From: Platycnemis pennipes
Taxonomy: Eukaryota; Arthropoda; Insecta; Odonata; Platycnemididae
Assembly: GCA_933228895.1 (NCBI GenBank)
Contig: OW121858.1
Coordinates: 27,055,859 to 27,119,858 of the forward strand
Length of the DNA stretch: 64,000 bases
Direction of reading: 5' to 3'
Every line of letters begins with the position of its first letter. Position 1 is the first letter of the stretch. Of this stretch, positions 58,130 to 64,000 are shown piece after piece. Below the pieces are notes generated by a model that worked only from the letters and a program-made list of their open reading frames with translations, was not told the origin of the DNA and searched no databases. Made by a program: the position numbers and the translations under genes.

Positions 58130-58640
58130 CTCCCTTCACCTCACCTTCTCCATTCTCCCCTATGCCCACAGCATGCAAGTTAAACAGCAAAGGCGACAGC
58201 AGGCAACCTTGTATCACACCCCACCCTATGACTGCCCAGCCTGATTCTCCATCTTCTACCCTCGCTTATGCAGTCTGACCCATGAACATATTTCGAATTA
58301 GCTTTCTATCCCTCCTATCTATATCGATTTTATTGAGAGTGCTCATTAACTTTACTCAGCACACACCATCAAATGCCTTCTCAAAATCAACGAAGCAAGC
58401 AGACACGTCTGGGTTATATTCCATGTTCCTCTCTACCAGCGACCTTTACTGCTATTGCATCCCAGGTTGACTTTTCCCTTCTGAATCCAAACTGATCCTT
58501 GCCCAAATACTACTTTTCCACTGCCTCCATTTGTCGATTTATAATCCTAAGCAACACCCATGCTGCATGCGAAATTAAGCTTATAGTCCTATAGTACTCA
58601 CATTCCATTGCTTTCTTCTTCTTCAGCAGGGGTATTAACA
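58130..58640 (-). pseudogene. RTE-like reverse transcriptase fragment
   Basis: Minus-strand readings in shifting frames give EC.YYRTISLISHA (about 58600), LRIINRQMEAVVEKYLGKDQ, FGFRREKSTWDAI, a residue of 'F.KAFD', then QGCPLSPLLF-like and LACCGHR-like remnants near 58180. These are the fingers and palm blocks of an RTE-like polymerase. Many frameshifts; it lies between the YqaJ exon and the transposase and probably entered the host transposon later. Confidence 0.65.
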
Positions 58641-59999
58641 TGGTAAATTAGGACTTTATACAGAATGAAAAAAGTCGAAGGATGTCAATGCATTACTTCA
58701 TTTTGAGCAAAAGAGTCAGATTCTAATAATTAAAAACAGTCACATTACAAGGTCACAAATTACACTTAAATACATACTTAAGAAATTATCATCTAATAAT
58801 AGGCAGTTGTAGGTTAATTAGGCCACAAACAATCTCCATGACTTCATCAGTATACCTGTGCAAACTACGGTCAATGACAGAGTGAGCTTTCAGAAATTCA
58901 AACTCTCTAACTCTACTTATAACTCGCTCCACATGAATTCTCAGGCTTGCAATTTTCTTTGTCTCAATTACTTCTTCTGCTGAGGGCACTGAACCTGAGG
59001 TAACAGAGGGAGGTCTTACTAAGTAGCAATTTTTGGTTTTCAAAGTTTTACTGGCATGTTTAAACCCCCTGTCTGCCATGACCACTGAGTTAGGTGGCAC
59101 CTTCTCCATAAATCCACTGTTTTCTAGAACAGTTATGTCTGAACTTCTGCCCCAAACCCTTTTGAAATGAAGGTTATGAAACCATCAGGGGAAGCAGAAA
59201 TTAGATATTTTAAGGTGTTGCTCCTTTTGTATTCAGACCAAGTCATTGTCTATTGCACTGGATTGGAAGGCTTCTCTATTTCTATTTCCAGGCAGTCGAT
59301 GATGCTTTGTACATTGAAAAAAGAAAAACGAAAAGGAATGGGCAAACATTTTGCAATTGAAGAAGGAAAGGGCCAATAGATGAGTTGCCTTAGATGGTCA
59401 GACATATAGTGAATGGTATCTCTAAATATTTTGCAAGCATAAGCTTTTGCAATTCCGAAGGAATAACCTAACCTCACAAATGAATCATTTAGCTTGATTT
59501 TCATTAGAGTTAAATGTATATCTCTTTCTGGAAGTGGTATGTATTTAAGTACTCCGCACCAATCACTTGGTACACCCAGATAGAGTTTTGTATTGCCTTG
59601 TATGGAGTTAGTCATCACCTTACAGGCTAACCTTTTCTCCTCATGACTACTCTCAAAGTCTGATTCCAGTGGTCTGTCATCAGACTCAGTTGATGGACAT
59701 GAATTTGATTCAGATGAATCTTCAGAAGTATATATTTCTCTTAAGGGTTGGAAACATTTAAAAGGGGAGGTTGATGTGCTTGTCTTCTGGCACTTCACTG
59801 GAGAGGAAGCTGTGTCTGAAGAAGGGACCTTGATGTTGCAGCCTATCCCCTTGCTTCTGTAAGAGGACTTTAAGGACACCTGTATTCCTATCTCAGAGCA
59901 ATGAGGTCCAGCAGCAGAGGATACATCTGATGAATATATTGTTTCTTCTTGGCCACCAGGTTCTTCATCGGAATCTGTAGAAAATGGATTGAACATAAG

Positions 60000-61398
60000 A
60001 TGATGATAATGATAGTAATTTCACACTAGTCAGTTATACTTTCCAAAAATAATTTAGCTAGGATCAAATATATCATGTACTCTTTCTATTTCTTAGATAG
60101 GACGTACCTATTAGCATTAGAAAATAGTATAACTTCAGCTTCAGCACACTTCCGTTGCCATTTGCAAGGTGTGGAGTGGTGGGTGGTGGCTTCAATGTAT
60201 AGGGGTTTGGTCAGCAAGGAGAGGGGGAAAGGGAAAGAATTGGGAGGGCAAAGTGTGGGATTATATGGTGAGGAAGGTCAGTTGTTGGTGTGGGGTAGAG
60301 CAATTTTTAGAAAAGGTGAAGAACACATGGTCATTACATAAAACATTATCTGAGCTAAAGAATTACAAAAATTTCATCTTCTAACCTTTGTCCATGCAAT
60401 GTAAAATATCAGGATTAAAAATACTAAAATGATTTTTGTCATGAATGTTTGGTAACACTTGACATGCCACTGTTATTCTCAAAACTGTCCCTTTGGTCTT
60501 TCATTCTAGTTTTTACTTTTTCATCCAGTTTGGCCAAAGTATTAGACCCCACAGTCCTCACACTTCAGTACACCACTTCCTTCCATGCTATTATGTTTGT
60601 CTTGAGGATTACAAAAGAATTTGCCAATGTTATCATTATGGTTTAAAGAGGGGTAGCTTACACCATTTGGCAGGCTTTCCATTCACAAGAGAAAGGGTAG
60701 ACTAGATGGATCTATGTTGTTGGCATTTTCCAAGCAGTTTGAAATTTTATTTAGTAACATAACCATTTCTCACTGCTGTTGTGTTGATAATGTTCAATTC
60801 TTTTTTGTAATATGCCTCTGACATATGTATTTCTGGCAGATTAATCATTGTAGCTCAGAAAACTAACAATTTAGTTCTGTATTAACAAGACTTAAAAGAA
60901 TTAGAAAGACCTTATTCAAAGTTATTCATAATGATGTCAGCAAGAATACAAGAGATTGGTTCTCTGCTTGGCATAATTCAGTCATCTTCTCTTAAGTCCT
61001 GACGGACAAGAGAATAGTTTTTTGTTTGTCTGATTAAATCAAGAGTGAGAGAACAAGCTTCAGTAGTTGGGATCGAAGTGAATAATTTGTGACATTGACT
61101 GAGACAAGTTCATTAGGTGATGATGTGCTTGTGAAAGTTTCTTGTTCTGCTCCAGCAAATTGCAAATAGAATATCTGGGGATGTAGGCAGAGTAATGTCT
61201 CAGTAAGGTATTCAGTTTGAAGGCAACTTAATAACAGGGGAACATAAAGTTTGAAACTACTGGAAATGTACACTTAGATATTTCATTAAATTTCAATCGA
61301 AAACAACATAATGCATCAGGATAAAATCTTGAAATTCTAAAAGGCCCCTTGGGTTCACTAGTGATATAGATAGTGAAATCCAACACTTAGCAGTCACT
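60000..61398. other. Intron 2 of the transposase gene, proximal part
   Basis: No further exon is needed by phase. A G-rich stretch lies at about 60165-60330. The short frames have no recognisable domain. Confidence 0.4.
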
Positions 61399-61402
61399 TT
61401 AA

Positions 61403-62791
61403 CCCTTTCGCGCCGGAGTCCTACGCAGGAAAATGCTTGCATTCTCACGGGTTCCTCTAGAATATTTTTCCACTCCCTGTACGGAGCTCTCTTGAAGCAA
61501 GGCTTCGAGCAGGTATGTCTTTCCCCGCTTTGGGACCGGACCCAGCGGGGTTCCCGACCCTTTCCTCGGCCACTGACCAGAGATTATCTTCGCCCTTTTC
61601 CAAATGAGAACCCACCTCGGCTTCTGTCCACGGTCAACTATTTTTAATTCAGTGATTTTTGTTAAATAAATAATAGTAAGACTTTAACTGGGGGTTAATA
61701 CACAAATAAATTCCTGTTGTTATAACCATTTAGAGATTTTAAACGAAATTCTAATGTTAATATTAAGATATTTAGACAATAGACATAATATCAATGGTTA
61801 CAATAATAATTATTTCTGTTTTTCGCAATAGAAGATGTCCACGCATAATCCAACCATACCCGTGTTTTATATAAAAGCACATGCACTTTTTGGTGCTATA
61901 CCTTCATCAGGAAATATTTAAATGTAAATATATTCGCAATGGTAGCGCGAGATAGATTTTTCTACCTAGCAATTATTTATTGTATCTCCCAATATTCCAT
62001 CATGCACGCATGCGGTTTTCTTCTAGTTTTAACATAAATGATTACAACATAATTATCACTCTTAGCCACATTACACAGAATAAATTTGAATGCTGAACAC
62101 CAGAAAGATTCAGTTACAAGAAAGTAAAGTTTATTGACTGCTAATAAATTAGCATAAACCATACCCTTCAGCGGGATTTTCAACCTATAATGTAGATATA
62201 ATAGATTTCGCGGTATGTTGTGTGGTATTACAATTACAGTTGTTTTCCAATATATGTTCATAAACACGTAAAACGGAGAGAAAAATATCGGTACTACCTT
62301 ATCGTCAAATCATAAAAAACATACGTCTTTGTTCCTCATTGCAATGAAAAATTCTCCAAAATGGATTCGAATCTCATTGACAGGTGAACTCTGTTAATAA
62401 TAACGTTAGAGTTCCGTTTAAAATTTCTAGAGATTCAAAAAAACATAAGGAATTAACTTCTGGAACTCAATAATGCGATTTAGAAACAAATATGATTTTG
62501 GTTTTTCAAATGCATAAACAAAAAAGTGACCGCGAACAACTGCCGAGGGTGAGGCTCGCGCTGCGAAGAAGGGTCGAGATAATCCCCGCCTCTAAGCCGA
62601 GGAAGGGTCTTCAGAGCCGCGAGGAAGGGTCCTTTATGACACCTTGGACCTTTTCTGCCTACCTGACCCCAGTGACGTTTTAGACGCCCTTCGTTCTCTT
62701 GCGCAGAAAAATCTGCGGCGTTTATAAACGGAATTTGTTCACAGGAGTGAAAAATCTGCGGCGTTTATAAACGGCGTTCGTAGAGAAAGGG
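61403..62791. mobile_element. Non-autonomous piggyBac-type element, CCCTTTCGCG family, copy 4
   Basis: The 1389 bp unit starts CCCTTTCGCGCCGGAG and ends GTAGAGAAAGGG, with TTAA at 61399-61402 and 62792-62795. It matches copies 2 and 3 but lacks about 40 bp in the middle (around 62095). It has no transposase. It lies in the second intron of the THAP-DDE gene. Confidence 0.88.
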
Positions 62792-63783
62792 TTAAAAAAA
62801 TACAAAAGACTACACCAAATGCCTTACCCTAAGAGATGCTGATAAGGTATACTATCATCTAAACTTAATCACCAACAACTATAGAAAACGAATTTACAGG
62901 CAATTGGCAATCAAGTAATTATGTTAGTACCTTTTCGAAGACTACCTAATTCTGATATTACTGGGCGACTAATAATGTAACACAAATAAACCCCAAAATC
63001 ATGTATCTATTCAATTATAAAGTAACGTGGGTGGTAAATTTATATTCCTCAACAAAAATATCAGGACTTTCTATCAAAATGTTTCTGTTGTAACTACTTA
63101 CCAGAAGAGCTAATAATATCTTTGTCGTGGATCAGATCCTTTATCAACATTTTTCTTTGACGTTTTTCGATTGATGACTTTGGCTGAAAATTCCTTGCCC
63201 TCTTCCTGTCACTTTGGCAATCGAATATCCTGGGAATTGTTCCAACTTTGGCCCTGAGTTTTACATTACCTCCCATCAATTTATACTGTATAACATTTTT
63301 GAAGTCTTCTTCCATCTGTGGACGAAAGCAAATACATTAATTTGAAAGACAATGGATTTCGGTATCAACTTTTTGCACAAACATGTAAGAAAATGCAAGA
63401 AGGGCATAATTCTCTCACCAAACTAATCAGTTTGGTGATTACTAATTTCAGTTATGTAAACATTACGTAAGTCTATGCGGAGGATGCTATATTTTGACTC
63501 AACAAATTTTCTGATATGAATGAGGTATTAAGTAAAATATTATCAGATAAATAGCAATTAGATAGTACAATACCTTAAAATGATCTTCACAGCAGAATAT
63601 CGTCGATAGGTAGGACTCAGGAGGATTACCTCGAGCAGCCTTGAACCATTTATTTCGAATGACTTGTGCTTTAGGCACAGAAATAAATATCTTCTCAGGT
63701 GTTCGTATAGATGTCGAGATGCAATTTGGAACAAAACACCATTTGTAATTCTTCTTCGCAGAGTTCTCCGTATTCGCCAACAT

Positions 63784-64000
63784 TTTTCAGAAAGGAAACC
63801 CACGTTAAAGCTAACGTGTCTCTGAACCTCTCACCTCACTAACGAAGACGACCGATTACAGTGATACTACTGCCGTGTGACGTAACAACTCAATCAAGAT
63901 GGTGGTATGGTGTTTCAGCACAACATGAAATTTTCCGACTTTCAAAACGTTTTAAAGTGCATTTCCCGGATGCAGAAAATAAAAGCGACTACACTAATAT
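63784..64000. other. Upstream flank of the THAP-DDE gene
   Basis: No recognisable terminal repeat or TATA box was found. The window ends before any transposon end can be fixed. Confidence 0.3.

Larger units (their letters stand above)
58789..63783 (-). pseudogene. THAP-DDE transposase gene, three exons, ISL2EU-like
   Basis: Exon 1 (63783-63574) encodes a THAP zinc finger: C-x4-C in WCFVPNC, the tryptophan in RNKWFKA, and C-x2-H in CEDHF; it ends at AAG/GTATTG. Exon 2 (63315-63102, after CCACAG, ending G/GTAAGT) continues YKLMGGNVKL and GTIPRIFDCQ, the AVPTIF-like end of THAP. Exon 3 (59974-58789, after TTCTACAG) joins in phase and carries a Ser-rich linker, an HTH-like region (LTLMKIKLNDSFVRLGYSFG) and a DDE_Tnp_4 core: IIDCLEIEIEKPS, VMADRGF, RIHVERVISR, i.e. 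all three catalytic acids. Two defects break it: an in-frame TAG at 59252-59250 and a one-base deletion near 59150. A piggyBac-type element sits in intron 2. It converges on the YqaJ exon at 57280-57585. Confidence 0.8.

Noticed and set aside
1..64000. CRISPR array or bacterial defence system
   Set aside because: The tandem repeats are coding zinc fingers or AT-rich duplications without regular spacers, and the window is eukaryotic.

Overview
This is a window of a eukaryotic nuclear genome, almost certainly from an arthropod and most likely an insect. It is AT-rich, its genes are split by GT-AG introns, and roughly half of it is recognisable transposable-element sequence in various states of decay. 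The element mix (piggyBac-like elements with TTAA duplications, Jockey-like and RTE-like non-LTR elements, a Ty3/gypsy-like LTR element, hAT, Mutator-like and THAP-DDE transposases) and the long C2H2 zinc-finger array fit insects. I cannot name the species from the sequence. Nothing looks bacterial, and there is no operon or CRISPR array.

Layout. 0.36-2.4 kb: a decayed hAT transposase gene split by a roughly 400 bp long-inverted-repeat MITE. 2.6-3.1 kb: a tRNA-like, SINE-type repeat. 3.1-7.95 kb: AT-rich sequence without recognisable genes. 7.96-10.36 kb: a solo LTR with a 4 bp target duplication, itself hit by a piggyBac-type element. 12.6-13.4 kb: the tail of an RTE-like reverse transcriptase. 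13.7-15.1 kb: a second piggyBac-type non-autonomous element. 17.2-17.7 kb: a tandem duplication rich in GAGACATCTC-like motifs. 21.1-25.2 kb: the only convincing protein gene with an intact reading frame, a two-exon minus-strand gene with about 30 C2H2 fingers, most of them copies of one finger. 25.8-27.2 kb: a foldback element with arms of about 550 bp. 27.7-28.0 kb: a 290 bp MITE. 29.4-30.1 kb: a Mutator-like transposase remnant. 30.7-34.2 kb: a minus-strand Jockey-like element interrupted by an antisense, 5'-truncated relative. 38.0-44.1 kb: one piggyBac element nested inside another. 45.3-46.3 kb: two related small minus-strand exons. 47.3-52.5 kb: a Ty3/gypsy-like LTR retrotransposon lacking RT, RNase H and most of integrase. 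55.2-57.2 kb: piggyBac sequence. 57.3-63.8 kb: a YqaJ-type nuclease exon facing a three-exon THAP-DDE transposase pseudogene, which together resemble a two-gene ISL2EU-type transposon.

How the parts relate. The piggyBac-type sequences form at least three terminal-repeat families, all flanked by TTAA. The inner element at 38841-42880 carries an almost intact transposase and shares both ends with the 290 bp MITE at 27699-27988, so the two are probably an autonomous/non-autonomous pair. The element with CCCTTTCGCG ends occurs four times, in a solo LTR, in a THAP-transposase intron, beside the YqaJ exon and in open sequence, which gives a relative order of insertion. The LTR element keeps a textbook -1 ribosomal frameshift signal between gag and its shortened pol frame.

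Limits. All family names come from reading motifs by eye. Boundaries without a stated target duplication are approximate, and exon links were judged only by splice-site consensus and phase.
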